From assembly GCA_945883495.1 (NCBI GenBank), contig CAMCXS010000001.1:124001-188000 (forward strand): 64,000 nt of DNA, written 5' to 3'. This DNA comes from Akkermansia muciniphila. Lineage in GTDB: Bacteria; Verrucomicrobiota; Verrucomicrobiia; Verrucomicrobiales; DEV007. Below the pieces are notes generated by a model. That model made no database searches and had not been told where the DNA came from. It saw only the letters and a list, made by a program, of their open reading frames with translations. A program made the translations under genes and the position numbers. Numbering within the stretch: position 1 is the first letter of the stretch; each line of letters starts with the position of its first letter. Positions 8,225 through 16,587 of this stretch are shown here, piece after piece.

Positions 8225-9107
8225 TCTCGGGGACCTCGCTGAACTGGTGGCACGCTACGGGGACAGCCTCCAAGCGCGCCCGGCGGCCTTTGCCCTGCGT
8301 GGCCGGACGTTTCGCCACCACCCGTATCCCGATCTCATGGGAGTGGTCAACCTCTCTCCGGACTCCTGGTACCGGGAAAGTGTCAGCCTCTCCACTGAAA
8401 CGGCCATTCGCCGTGGACAACGGCTCTTGGCGGACGGAGCGACGGTCATCGACATTGGCGCCGAGTCCACTTTGGGTCACGCCGCCCGCGTGGACGAGAA
8501 AGGCCAACGCACCGCTCTTTTGCCGGTCATCACCGCCCTTGCCGAGGCAGGCGCCATCGTTTCCGCGGAAACCTACGATCAGAAAGTGGCGGAAGCCTGT
8601 CTTGATGCCGGGGCGGGCATCCTCAATTTGACCTCCGCAACGGAGACGGAGGACTTTTACCGGCTCGTGGCGGAACGGGAAGCCGGAGTAATCATCTGCT
8701 ACATCCAAGGGCGGCATGTCCGCGACGTCACGGATTTCTCATTAGCAGAGGACCACATCGCCGTGCTGGAAGAGTATTTCCGGCGGGAAACCGACTTGGC
8801 GTTCAGCCTTGGTGTGAAGCGACTCTGGATCGACCCGGGCCTTGGGTTTTACTACCGGAACTTGATGGATTCCAAGGAGCGGATCCGCTACCAGATGCGG
8901 ACGTTTCTTCATACCTTCCGGCTCCGCGCACTCGGCTGGCCCGTTTGCCAAGCATTGCCGCACGCCTTTGAATTCTTCGAGGAAGAAGTGCGCTCGGCCG
9001 AGCCGTTCTTCGCCGTTTTGGCCTCGCTGGGCCGGACGGATCTGATTCGTACCCACGAAGTCAACAGGGTCCGCGCCGTGATCCACACGCTTCAGGCTTA
9101 TGAGTGA
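8217..9107 (+). CDS. dihydropteroate-synthase-fold protein, divergent
   Basis: The 296 aa chain follows the pterin-binding TIM barrel of DHPS: MGVVNLSPDSWYRES (41-55, canonical MG-LNVTPDSF), GATVIDIGAEST (74-85), VSAETYDQKVAEACL (115-129, canonical VDT), GILNLTSA (134-141), IQGRHV, LWIDPGLGF (203-211) and LIRTHEVNRV (276-285). The Arg-Pro after GAEST and the GxSRK segment of real FolP enzymes are missing, so ordinary folate synthesis is doubtful. It overlaps both neighbours by 8 bases, which implies translational coupling. Pterin binding is inferred from the fold only. Confidence 0.8.
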   Translation: MLDLGDLAELVARYGDSLQARPAAFALRGRTFRHHPYPDLMGVVNLSPDSWYRESVSLSTETAIRRGQRLLADGATVIDIGAESTLGHAARVDEKGQRTALLPVITALAEAGAIVSAETYDQKVAEACLDAGAGILNLTSATETEDFYRLVAEREAGVIICYIQGRHVRDVTDFSLAEDHIAVLEEYFRRETDLAFSLGVKRLWIDPGLGFYYRNLMDSKERIRYQMRTFLHTFRLRALGWPVCQALPHAFEFFEEEVRSAEPFFAVLASLGRTDLIRTHEVNRVRAVIHTLQAYE

Positions 9108-9819
9108 CCATCCCGTGGCCCTCGTCACGGGCGGAGGCAGTGGATTGGGTGCAGGTCTGTGCCGTCACCTCGCCCGCTCGGGCTGGAACGTGGCCATTCA
9201 TTACCATTCCTCCCGAGCTTCCGCCGAACTGGTGCTCCGCGATATCGAATCCGCCGGTCAAGAAGGAATGCTGCTGCCGGCGGACCTTGGACGCGAAGCG
9301 GAGGTTACCCAGCTCTTGGCAGAGTTTTCCAGCCGGTTCGGCCACCTCGAACTTCTGATCAACAACGCAGGGGTTTACCACGAAAAAGGCTTCGCGGACC
9401 TCACCGAGGCGGACTGGTTCACGGAATTCAACTCCACCGCCACCGCCGTCTATTTCACGACTCGCGCCTGCCTGCCGCTGTTGCGGGCCTCCCGGGGCCG
9501 GGTCATCAACATCGGCGATAGCGCATGCGACCGGCCAGGAGCGCGCACCATGGCCCCGGCGTATCACATCGGGAAAACCGGCGTCTATATCCTGACGCGC
9601 TCGTTCGCCAAAGCGGAAGCGTCGCACGGCGTGGCGGTGAATCTGCTCTCCCCCGGCTTGCTGGAAACAAGCGTCGGCTTGGGGGAGCCAGATGAGGTCC
9701 CCGCCGGCCGCTTCGGCACGTTTGAGGACATCTTCGCCGCTGTCGATTTCCTTACAAACGTGGACACACCGTATCTCACCGGATCTCATCTCATCGCTGG
9801 CGGCGGTTGGAATTTGTGA
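9100..9819 (+). CDS. short-chain dehydrogenase/reductase, pteridine-reductase-like
   Basis: An SDR of 239 aa with the nucleotide motif VTGGGSGLGAGL (9-20), INNAG (87-91) and the YHIGK active-site pair (Tyr155, Lys159). The usual catalytic serine position is occupied by Asp140 in VINIGDSACDRPG, the arrangement known in PTR1 and FolM pteridine reductases. The strand-2 segment AIHYHSSRASAE also resembles the PTR1 HYHRSAAEA region. A reduced pterin as substrate is therefore a reasonable inference, supported by the DHPS-like neighbour with which it overlaps by 8 bases. A different ketone substrate remains possible. Confidence 0.85.
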   Translation: MSDHPVALVTGGGSGLGAGLCRHLARSGWNVAIHYHSSRASAELVLRDIESAGQEGMLLPADLGREAEVTQLLAEFSSRFGHLELLINNAGVYHEKGFADLTEADWFTEFNSTATAVYFTTRACLPLLRASRGRVINIGDSACDRPGARTMAPAYHIGKTGVYILTRSFAKAEASHGVAVNLLSPGLLETSVGLGEPDEVPAGRFGTFEDIFAAVDFLTNVDTPYLTGSHLIAGGGWNL

Positions 9820-9820
9820 C

Positions 9821-10810
9821 GTGACCTGCGCCGATCAGATTCCCGAACCCGTTTGGATTCACCCCTCCCGTTGGATGGAGTCGATCGCGGAACGCCGCCG
9901 ATTGGCTCTGCCCCTCGGCTCGATCCCGGCGGAGTTTCATTATGTCGGTCACCGGCAAAGCGAACTTTGGCTGGCGGTGGCCCGCTGCCACGCGCCGACC
10001 GGTCTCGATATCTTTTATCGCGGGGCGTTCGCCGCTCTACCGATTCCCCACCTACCCCACCTCGTCGGACTTGGCCCCGGCAGCGCGCAGAAAGAGGCTT
10101 GGCTCCAAGAAAAGCTCCAGGCTCGACGATTCACTCCGGTCGATGTCAGCGAGTCCCTGTCGCTGTTTTCGGCGCTCCGCCTGCGGCCTCATGTAGCCCA
10201 TGCGCCTCGACCGCTGGTCGCCGATTTGACGCGATTTCCGAATCTACCGGACTGGCTTTCGGAGTTTGACGGCGGAGAGCCGCGGCTCTTTTCCGCGTTC
10301 GGGGTGACTCCGAACCTTCCGCCCGGCGAGCTCGATCCAGCGCTCCGTGCTTTTCTCAGACCAGAGGATTGGCTGCTCATCAGCGCCAATTTGATCCCTG
10401 GCGGCGACGCGAATTCGATTCTTCCTCAGTATGACAACTCCGAAACCCGGGCCTGGCTGCGGGAGCTGCTTTTGCAATGGGGCATCGCCCCCCATCTGGG
10501 CGAGATAGACTTCGACGTGCAAGAGACCGCCCCTGGAGAAGCTTGCATCTCGGCTCAGGCTACTTGGAAGCAAAACGTTTGCTTCCCTTGGGCAGGCTCC
10601 CTGTTCCAGCCATCGCCCGGCACACCGTTGCTGCTGTTTCGCAGTTTGCGTTACTCGCCGGAAGCCTTTGGCGCCCGCCTGCGACGTGCGGGCTTCGACG
10701 AGGCAGGGGTATCGATCAGCCAGGGCGTTGAGGAAGGGCTCTGGCTGGCAAGAAAGCGACCGGCGTCCCAACTCGGGAACGCCGGTCTTCTCAACACATT
10801 CAACAAATGA
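9821..10810 (+). CDS. EgtD-like (Methyltransf_33 type) SAM-dependent methyltransferase
   Basis: With the GTG at 9821, one base after the SDR stop, the protein has 329 aa. VGLGPGSAQKEAWL resembles the SAM-binding ELG-GN-TK segment of the histidine N-alpha-methyltransferase EgtD, followed by FTPVDVSESL (canonical Y-PVDVS). FSAFGVTPNLPPGELDPAL and WLLISANLIPGGDANSILPQYDN match the later FLGSTIGN and DL-K--- LL-AYDD regions. EgtD methylates histidine in ergothioneine synthesis, but no egtB-like gene is present, so the substrate here is open. The C-terminal residues are encoded by a strong hairpin at 10758-10786. Confidence 0.75.
   Translation: MTCADQIPEPVWIHPSRWMESIAERRRLALPLGSIPAEFHYVGHRQSELWLAVARCHAPTGLDIFYRGAFAALPIPHLPHLVGLGPGSAQKEAWLQEKLQARRFTPVDVSESLSLFSALRLRPHVAHAPRPLVADLTRFPNLPDWLSEFDGGEPRLFSAFGVTPNLPPGELDPALRAFLRPEDWLLISANLIPGGDANSILPQYDNSETRAWLRELLLQWGIAPHLGEIDFDVQETAPGEACISAQATWKQNVCFPWAGSLFQPSPGTPLLLFRSLRYSPEAFGARLRRAGFDEAGVSISQGVEEGLWLARKRPASQLGNAGLLNTFNK
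10758..10786 (-). terminator. hairpin, probable terminator of the minus-strand OMP gene, inside the methyltransferase 3' end
   Basis: Arms GACCGGCGTCCC and GGGAACGCCGGTC pair with one mismatch around a 4-5 base loop. On the minus strand the stem is followed by GCTTTCTTGCC, a weak T-rich tail. It lies 54 bases beyond the stop of the gene at 10840-11355 and at the same time encodes the last residues of the plus-strand methyltransferase. Confidence 0.5.
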
Positions 10811-10839
10811 AGATCTAGAACCTAAAAGGAAGGGTTGGA

Positions 10840-11355
10840 TTAGAACGGAACGCGAACGCCGAGACGAAGGTGAAGCGCGTCTGGCTCTTCTTGAATCCAG
10901 TTGTAGGTCGCATCGGAGAAGACCGCGATGCAGTTGTCCAACCGGTATTCTAAACCACCGCCCAGGCGGTACGCCCCTTCGGTGAAGGAGTTCGCAAAGA
11001 CGGCGCCACCGCCCATGACGTACGGAGCCCAGCAGCTGTAGCCGAGCGGCAGTCGGTAAATCAAGTCCAGGGCGTTGATGTGCATCTCCGAGTCCGTGGC
11101 GTGAACGGAGTAGCTGTATTCGAGTCCGATGTTCTCTGTGAAGAAGTAGGTGAAGGCGACGCCACCGCCGGCAGCGCTTTCTTCATTTTCTCCTCGCGGC
11201 AGATAGCCAGACGCGAAGGCCCCAACTTGGAGACCCGGGAAGAAGCAGGGGCAGCTGGGATCCACGGGGAGCGGGTTCTTGTCGATCACGGGACCGGCGG
11301 AGGCAAATCCCATGCCAAAGGCAAGAGTCGCAATTGTGACTTGGAGTAGTTTCAT
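10840..11355 (-). CDS. small outer-membrane beta-barrel protein (copy 1)
   Basis: ATG at 11355 gives 171 aa with a cleavable signal (MKLLQVTIATLAFGMGFASA). The mature part begins GPVIDKN and continues with a DPSCPCFFPG cysteine motif, then alternating amphipathic strands (LQVGAFASGYL, GVAFTYFFTENIGLEYSYSV, LDLIYRLPLGYSCWAPYVMGGGAVF, GAYRLGGGLEYRL) ending LRLGVRVPF with a terminal aromatic, as outer-membrane barrels do. It is a clear paralogue of the gene at 11590-12096, about 235 bases upstream on the same strand. Function unknown beyond envelope location. Confidence 0.8.
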   Translation of the reverse strand: MKLLQVTIATLAFGMGFASAGPVIDKNPLPVDPSCPCFFPGLQVGAFASGYLPRGENEESAAGGGVAFTYFFTENIGLEYSYSVHATDSEMHINALDLIYRLPLGYSCWAPYVMGGGAVFANSFTEGAYRLGGGLEYRLDNCIAVFSDATYNWIQEEPDALHLRLGVRVPF

Positions 11356-11522
11356 GCGACTCACTGTAGAGAACCTGTTAGGATCGTCAACGCGAATTTC
11401 TTCGTAAGCTTTAATACTCGGATAGACAAAATTTCCCAAAAGATTGGAGGATTAAAGCGGTGGAGAATCAAAGATTTTTTATAAGATCAGCCAGGTTGAA
11501 TGCCTTCCAGCGGGCAGCGTAA

Positions 11523-11556
11523 AAACAAACAAGGCCGGGCGTGATGCCCGGCCTTG
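11523..11556 (-). terminator. rho-independent terminator of OMP copy 2
   Basis: A perfect inverted repeat, CAAGGCCGGGC / GCCCGGCCTTG (11530-11540 and 11546-11556, loop GTGAT), is followed on the minus strand by TTTGTTTTTAC. It begins 34 bases beyond the stop of the gene at 11590-12096. This separates the two paralogues into independent transcripts unless there is read-through. Confidence 0.9.
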
Positions 11557-11589
11557 CCGATTTAAAGATTAATTCTTCAGACGATTCAA

Positions 11590-12096
11590 TTAGAACGCGA
11601 AGCGATAGCCCAAGCGCACTTGAACAGAGTCGTCCAGAGTGGCAAGCCAGTTGTAAGTGCCGTCAGCGAAGATCGCCGAGCAATTAGCAAGGCGGTATTC
11701 GATCCCAGCACCGGCACGGTAAGCACCTTGGTTGGATCCATCGGAGAACAGCGCACCACCACCGATGATGTACGGGGCCCAGCAGCTGTTGCCAAGAGGC
11801 ATACGATAGACCAAGTCAAGGGCATTGACGTGTTCTTCGCTGTCGGTAGCGTGAACGGCATAGCTATAAAGGACGCCGAAGTTCTCATTGAAGAAATAAG
11901 AGAGTTCGACACCGCCCCCGAGGGCGTCCTCTTGAGGTCCGTTCAAGAGACCAGAAGCGAAAACGCCGACACCCCAACCAGCGTTGAAGCACTGGCAGGT
12001 GGGATCGACCACAACGTTCTTATCAATCACAGGGCCGGCGACGGCGAAACCGACGAGGGCCCCAAGGGTTGCAACTGACGCGATTAGCTTTTTCAT
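11590..12096 (-). CDS. small outer-membrane beta-barrel protein (copy 2)
   Basis: ATG at 12096, preceded by a good Shine-Dalgarno stretch (AGGAGAGG), gives 168 aa. Signal MKKLIASVATLGALVGFAVA is followed by GPVIDKN and the DPTCQCFNAG cysteine motif, then barrel-like strands (GVGVFASGLL, GVELSYFFNENFGVLYSYAV, LDLVYRMPLGNSCWAPYIIGGGALF) and terminal VRLGYRFAF with a C-terminal Phe. Nearly every segment aligns with copy 1. The strong ribosome binding site and terminator suggest good expression. Family function is not known to me. Confidence 0.83.
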   Translation of the reverse strand: MKKLIASVATLGALVGFAVAGPVIDKNVVVDPTCQCFNAGWGVGVFASGLLNGPQEDALGGGVELSYFFNENFGVLYSYAVHATDSEEHVNALDLVYRMPLGNSCWAPYIIGGGALFSDGSNQGAYRAGAGIEYRLANCSAIFADGTYNWLATLDDSVQVRLGYRFAF

Positions 12097-12160
12097 GTCG
12101 CCTCTCCTACCTGATGTTTTTCCTAGGGTCAATCATTTTTCTGCAAACGGCCGAAGAATC

Positions 12161-12859
12161 CTAGCACAAACACAGCGAGCCCACCATGGACCTCAGAGTA
12201 TTTTCCGGACGCCGCAGCTCAAACCACCGGACCCCAGCCCCCTTGGCGCCAGCCCAGTCCGCTACGGGGTCATCCCCCACATGAAGCACATTCCTAGGGG
12301 CCACCCCATGCGCCTGGAGAGCATGGGTGAAAACGGCCAAGCCGGGTTTTCGCGCTCTAGCTTGTGACGAAATTGTCACGGCCTCGAACAGCTCGAACAC
12401 CCCTAGTCCTTGCAGCACGGGAACCAGGCGATCGTCGAAGTTTGAGAGGACGCCGAGCCTGTAGCCCGCCTTGCGTAAATCACAAAGCACCTGCACCACC
12501 TCCTCGTATAAGACCCACGCGTCCGCGCGCGCGTAGAACTCCCAGAGGTTGGTAAAGTAAAGATCAAAGGCATCCCCCGGCTCAACCACGCCAGCCGCCT
12601 GAACCACCCGGTGGACCAGGGACCGCCACCACGCCTTCTCCGGATCTCCCTGAAGGCACTCCCAATCCGGCTCCGGCATCGAGCTCCAAACTTCACGGAA
12701 CACCGCACGGAGTCGCGCCGGATCCATCTGCCACCGAAACTCCCGGCCCACCGAAGCATAGACCTCCCAGACCGGCTCCGCAGTCCGAATTAAGGTCCCG
12801 GAGGCGTCAAAAAGGATCACCTCGATCTCCCAAGGGCCGGTTTCGTCTAGAGGGCTCAT
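12161..12859 (-). CDS. HAD-superfamily hydrolase, variant motif I
   Basis: The protein has 232 aa with the HAD type IA plan: motif I LFDASGTL (residues 16-23), a helical cap, motif II LGVLSNFDD, motif III Lys in ARARKPG, and motif IV VLHVGDDPVADWAGA. The usual second aspartate of DxDGT is a serine here, a substitution known in REG-2/HDHD3-like members, so phosphatase activity is not assured. It is divergent from nusA, whose start lies 194 bases away. Confidence 0.85.
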   Translation of the reverse strand: MSPLDETGPWEIEVILFDASGTLIRTAEPVWEVYASVGREFRWQMDPARLRAVFREVWSSMPEPDWECLQGDPEKAWWRSLVHRVVQAAGVVEPGDAFDLYFTNLWEFYARADAWVLYEEVVQVLCDLRKAGYRLGVLSNFDDRLVPVLQGLGVFELFEAVTISSQARARKPGLAVFTHALQAHGVAPRNVLHVGDDPVADWAGAKGAGVRWFELRRPENTLRSMVGSLCLC

Positions 12860-12868
12860 GTTTTCAGG

Positions 12869-12982
12869 TTGCGACTCCTTGATTTGTGCGTAGGTTCACT
12901 CTCCCCGAGGGGAAGCGCTGCCAGAATCCGGATTTCACAGTTTTGGACGACGACAGGGCGGGACCAGTTCCCGCTCTTTTTT
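12869..12982 (+). promoter_or_regulatory. nusA operon leader with terminator-like hairpin (candidate attenuator)
   Basis: Between the divergent HAD gene and nusA lie a possible promoter (TTGCGA, 16-base spacer, TAGGTT at 12869-12896) and then a hairpin GCGGGA-CCAGT-TCCCGC (12958-12974) followed by TCTTTTTT to 12982. On the plus strand this has the form of an intrinsic terminator 72 bases before the nusA ATG. No plus-strand gene ends here, so it would act on nusA transcripts. NusA autoregulation through leader terminators is known in other bacteria; its operation here is inferred. Confidence 0.5.
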
Positions 12983-13053
12983 GTCTTCAAGACACGAAAC
13001 CCACAAGGTCAGGGTGACCCGGCGTGTCTCTCGGATCCAGACTTGATTCGAAA

Positions 13054-14340
13054 ATGACCAACGAACTCCTCGCACTCTTCGAGTACTACGAGAAGGAAAA
13101 GGACCTGAGCCGCGCCACCATGGTCGAGGTGATCGAATCCGCTCTGCTCTCTGCTTCCAAGAAAAGTATCGGTCCAGCACGGGAATTGCGCATTTCCGTC
13201 GATCCCGACAAGGGAAAAATCAAGGCGATTGCCACCCTCGTGGTCGTGGACAACGTCAAGGCCCCATACGATGAGGTAAGCTTGCAGATCGCTCGCCGGA
13301 TCAAGGCCGACGCCAAGCTCGGGGACGAGATCGACGTGGAAATTACGCCCAAGGATTTCGGCCGGATCGCCGCGCAGGCCGCCAAGCAGGCGCTTATGCA
13401 GCGCTTGCGCCAGGAAGAAAAGGCCAAGATCTACGACGAATTTAAGGACCGCGCGGGCGATATCGTCAGCGGAACCATCCGCCGCTTTGAACGTTCCGAC
13501 GTGATTGTCGATCTCGGAAAATTCGAAGCCGTAATGCCTTCCCGCGAGCGGGTTAAAACCGAAGACTACAACATTGGCGACCGCATCCGCGCCTACGTTT
13601 TGGCGGTGGACAACGGGCCGCGCGGTCCGGAGATCATCCTTTCCCGCAGCCATCCCAGCTTCGTTCGTCGCCTTTTCGAATTTGAAGTTAGCGAAATCGC
13701 CGATCGGACGGTGGAAATCCGTGGAATCGCCCGGGAAGCAGGATATCGTACGAAAATTGCGGTGTACAGCGCTGACGACAAGATTGACCCTGTTGGCGCC
13801 TGCGTCGGCCTGAGAGGGGCGCGCGTCAAAAACATCGTCCGTGAACTGAATAACGAGAAAGTCGACATTATCCGGTGGAGCGATAGCCCCCGCGAGTTCA
13901 TCCAGGATGCCTTGAAACCGGCTAAGCTCCGGACCATCGAGGTGGATCCTGTGAAGAGGACGGTCCGGGTCACTGTCGATGAGGAGGAGCTGTCCCGCGC
14001 AATTGGGCGGCATGGCCAAAATGCTCGCCTCACCTCCAAACTCATGGACTGGGACGTCAAAATCGAACGCGACGAGACGGCTCACGAACAATTCGAGGCT
14101 CGCAAGAGCGACGCCGGCGACCTGCTCGCGGGCCAGATTGGGATCGATCCCATCTTGGCTCACGGGTTGGTCACAGCCGGGATGAATACCCTGGAAACGA
14201 TCGCCACGGGCGTCGGTCCGGAAGACATCGTCTCCGAACTTCGGAACCAGGAGATTGAAATTGATGAAGCGACTGCCGAAGAAGTCATCGCCAAAGCGGC
14301 GGCGGCTTTTGCCCGGCTTCGCGAGGGCGGGGACGCTTGA
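13054..14340 (+). CDS. nusA: transcription termination/antitermination factor NusA
   Basis: NusA binds RNA polymerase and modulates pausing, termination and antitermination. ATG 13054 gives 428 aa; a GTG at 13024 would add ten unlikely residues. Domains in order: N-terminal polymerase-binding part (LLALFEYYEKEKDLSRATMVEVIESAL), S1 domain (GDIVSGTIRRFERSDVIVDLG, about 126-200), KH1 (DPVGACVGLRGARVKNI), KH2 (LSRAIGRHGQNARL) and a short acidic C-terminal tail. First gene of the nusA-infB-rbfA-nrnA-truB-ribF cluster. No rimP is seen upstream. Confidence 0.97.
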   Translation: MTNELLALFEYYEKEKDLSRATMVEVIESALLSASKKSIGPARELRISVDPDKGKIKAIATLVVVDNVKAPYDEVSLQIARRIKADAKLGDEIDVEITPKDFGRIAAQAAKQALMQRLRQEEKAKIYDEFKDRAGDIVSGTIRRFERSDVIVDLGKFEAVMPSRERVKTEDYNIGDRIRAYVLAVDNGPRGPEIILSRSHPSFVRRLFEFEVSEIADRTVEIRGIAREAGYRTKIAVYSADDKIDPVGACVGLRGARVKNIVRELNNEKVDIIRWSDSPREFIQDALKPAKLRTIEVDPVKRTVRVTVDEEELSRAIGRHGQNARLTSKLMDWDVKIERDETAHEQFEARKSDAGDLLAGQIGIDPILAHGLVTAGMNTLETIATGVGPEDIVSELRNQEIEIDEATAEEVIAKAAAAFARLREGGDA

Positions 14341-14400
14341 CGCTGGATTCGTCCAGTTCCAAGCCCCTGCCTGGAAAGAGCAAATACCAAAACCCAGCGC

Positions 14401-16560
14401 ATGGCGAAGAAGAAAGCAGCCCTCGACCTCATAAGCAGCCCTCCTAAGGGTAAGGAGGAAGCCTCCGCCCGGCAGGTTCCCCCGATTCAATCCCCTTCCA
14501 CCGAGAAGTCGATGATGGGTGGCAAAGTGGTTTCCGAGGCCAAGAAGGAGGCATTGAACCTCTTCGATGAGCTGGAGAAAAAGGCGGAGCGGCGCAAGGA
14601 CCGCCCGGCGATTCAGAAATCCGAGGCCAGCGTCTTCCAGCCAATGGCAGACGCGCGTCCTCGGGTTGTACCCCCTGCTTCCGCTCCGGCTCCATCGCCT
14701 GAACCTGTTCCCGCGCCTGCGCCCGTGCGCGCTGCGGCTCCGGCGTCCGAGCCCGAGCCTTCCGGTGAAGAAGGCGGCGACAAGAAGATCATCCAGATCA
14801 AGCCCCCCATCATCGTTAAGGATTTGGCCGAGCTGATGGGATTGAAGCCCTTCAAGATCATCCAAGACTTGATGGGCTTTGATGTATTCGCCAATCAGAA
14901 CCAACAGATCGAACCCGACGTCGCCGCCAAGGTCTGCGAAAAACATGGCTTCATCTTTGAGCGCGAGAAGCGCGAAAAAGGAGCAGGCGTCCACAAGGTC
15001 GAGGAAAAGATCGAAGAACCTCCGCCGGAGCCCGAACCGGAGGAGCATCGCCTCCAGTTGCGCCCGCCGATCGTCACCGTGATGGGCCACGTTGACCATG
15101 GGAAGACTTCGCTGCTAGACGCGCTGCGGGACGCCAAGGTGGCCGCTGGCGAGGCCGGCGGCATCACCCAACACATCGCGGCCTACGCCGTTCCGCACGG
15201 AGGCAGCTTCATTACTCTCATCGACACCCCGGGCCACCAAGCGTTCACCGCGATGCGGGCCCGTGGCGCCAAAGTGACGGACATCGTGGTGCTCGTGGTC
15301 GCGGCCAACGACGGTATCAAACCGACGACAATTGAGGCCATCGACCACGCTCGCGCTGCCGGAGTCGAAATCATCGTGGCCATCAACAAGATGGATCTTG
15401 AGACGGCGAATCCGCAATTCGTGCGCCAACAACTACAGGAACGCGGTTTGTCCCCGGAAGAATGGGGTGGGACCACGATCTGTTGTGAAATTTCCGCGAC
15501 GAAGAGGCTCGGATTGGACCACCTGCTCGACATGATTGCGTTGCAATCAGAGGTGTTGGAGCTGAAGGCCGATCCGAAGGCGACGGCTCGCGCCACAGTC
15601 ATCGAAGCCCGCCAAGAAGCCGGCAAAGGCCCAACCGCCAGCGTCATCGTCCAAGCGGGCACGTTGACCGTCGGTATGCCCTTTATCTGCGGGAACTATT
15701 GGGGCCGGATCCGATCGATGCTCGATGACAATGGGAAGCCGATCAAATCCGCCGGGCCGTCGATGCCCGTAGAAGTGCTCGGCTTCAGCGGAGTCCCCGC
15801 CGTGGGCGATGAAATGGTCCAGATGGACTCGGACCGCCGGGCCAAGAAGCTCAGCGAGGAGCGTCTGGAGAGTCACCGGTTGGCGGGATTGGCCAAGCCA
15901 GTTCACTCGACCCTGGAGTCGTTCTTCCACGAGATGACCGAAGGGAAGAAGAAAGTTCTCAAGATCATCCTCAAGACGGACGTCGCGGGATCAGCCCAAG
16001 CCATCACCGGGGCGCTCCAAGAGATCGAGAGCAAGAAGGTCAATTTGGAGATTTTGCATGCGGCCGCCGGACCGGTCACGGAATCCGACATTCAGCTGGC
16101 GGATGCCTCGGACGCGATCATCATCGGGTTCAACACCAAGCAGGAGCCAAACGCAGTCAAGGCAGCGAAACGCGACGGCGTGCAGGTGCGCCTCTACTCC
16201 ATCATCTACGAGCTCATCGATCAGGTGAAGGAAGCGATGCTTGGTCTATTGGATCCGGAAACCCGGGAGAATTCCCAGGGCTTCGCCGAAGTGCTCAAGG
16301 TTTTCAAACTCAGTGTCGGCCGCGTCGCCGGTTGCCGGGTCAACAAAGGCCGGATTATCCGGTCTGGCCGTGCCCGTGTATTGCGCGGCGGACAGCAGGT
16401 TTACGATGGCGGCGTGCACACGCTGAAACGCTTCACTGAAGACGTGAACGAAGTGAAGAACGGTCTTGAGTGCGGCATTCGCCTTGGCAACTTCAACGAT
16501 TACGAGGAGGGTGACGTGATCGAGTGTTACGAGCTGGAGAAGATCCCGCAGACGCTCTAA
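14401..16560 (+). CDS. infB: translation initiation factor IF-2
   Basis: GTPase that delivers initiator tRNA to the 30S subunit. The 719 aa chain has a short Pro/Ala/Glu-rich N-terminal region, an IF2_N module ([20 protein letters not shown], about 140-160), the G domain with [17 protein letters not shown] and NKMD, then the domain II and III beta barrels and C-terminal fMet-tRNA-binding domain ([17 protein letters not shown]). It is smaller than the ~890 aa E. coli form because the N-terminal part is compact. It starts 60 bases after nusA. Confidence 0.98.
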   Translation: MAKKKAALDLISSPPKGKEEASARQVPPIQSPSTEKSMMGGKVVSEAKKEALNLFDELEKKAERRKDRPAIQKSEASVFQPMADARPRVVPPASAPAPSPEPVPAPAPVRAAAPASEPEPSGEEGGDKKIIQIKPPIIVKDLAELMGLKPFKIIQDLMGFDVFANQNQQIEPDVAAKVCEKHGFIFEREKREKGAGVHKVEEKIEEPPPEPEPEEHRLQLRPPIVTVMGHVDHGKTSLLDALRDAKVAAGEAGGITQHIAAYAVPHGGSFITLIDTPGHQAFTAMRARGAKVTDIVVLVVAANDGIKPTTIEAIDHARAAGVEIIVAINKMDLETANPQFVRQQLQERGLSPEEWGGTTICCEISATKRLGLDHLLDMIALQSEVLELKADPKATARATVIEARQEAGKGPTASVIVQAGTLTVGMPFICGNYWGRIRSMLDDNGKPIKSAGPSMPVEVLGFSGVPAVGDEMVQMDSDRRAKKLSEERLESHRLAGLAKPVHSTLESFFHEMTEGKKKVLKIILKTDVAGSAQAITGALQEIESKKVNLEILHAAAGPVTESDIQLADASDAIIIGFNTKQEPNAVKAAKRDGVQVRLYSIIYELIDQVKEAMLGLLDPETRENSQGFAEVLKVFKLSVGRVAGCRVNKGRIIRSGRARVLRGGQQVYDGGVHTLKRFTEDVNEVKNGLECGIRLGNFNDYEEGDVIECYELEKIPQTL

Positions 16561-16587
16561 TTCCTTCCCCGTTTCCCTCCCCTTTTC

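Noticed and set aside
9821-10810. Possible ergothioneine biosynthesis (egtD with egtB).
   Set aside because: The methyltransferase resembles EgtD, but no sulfoxide synthase or amidohydrolase gene lies nearby, and the neighbours have pterin or haem signatures instead.
13009-15099. Long open frame on the minus strand opposite nusA and infB (about 696 codons).
   Set aside because: It is the antisense of two well-recognised genes; its His/Gly/Leu/Asp-rich translation has no known domain, and GC-rich codon bias explains the openness.
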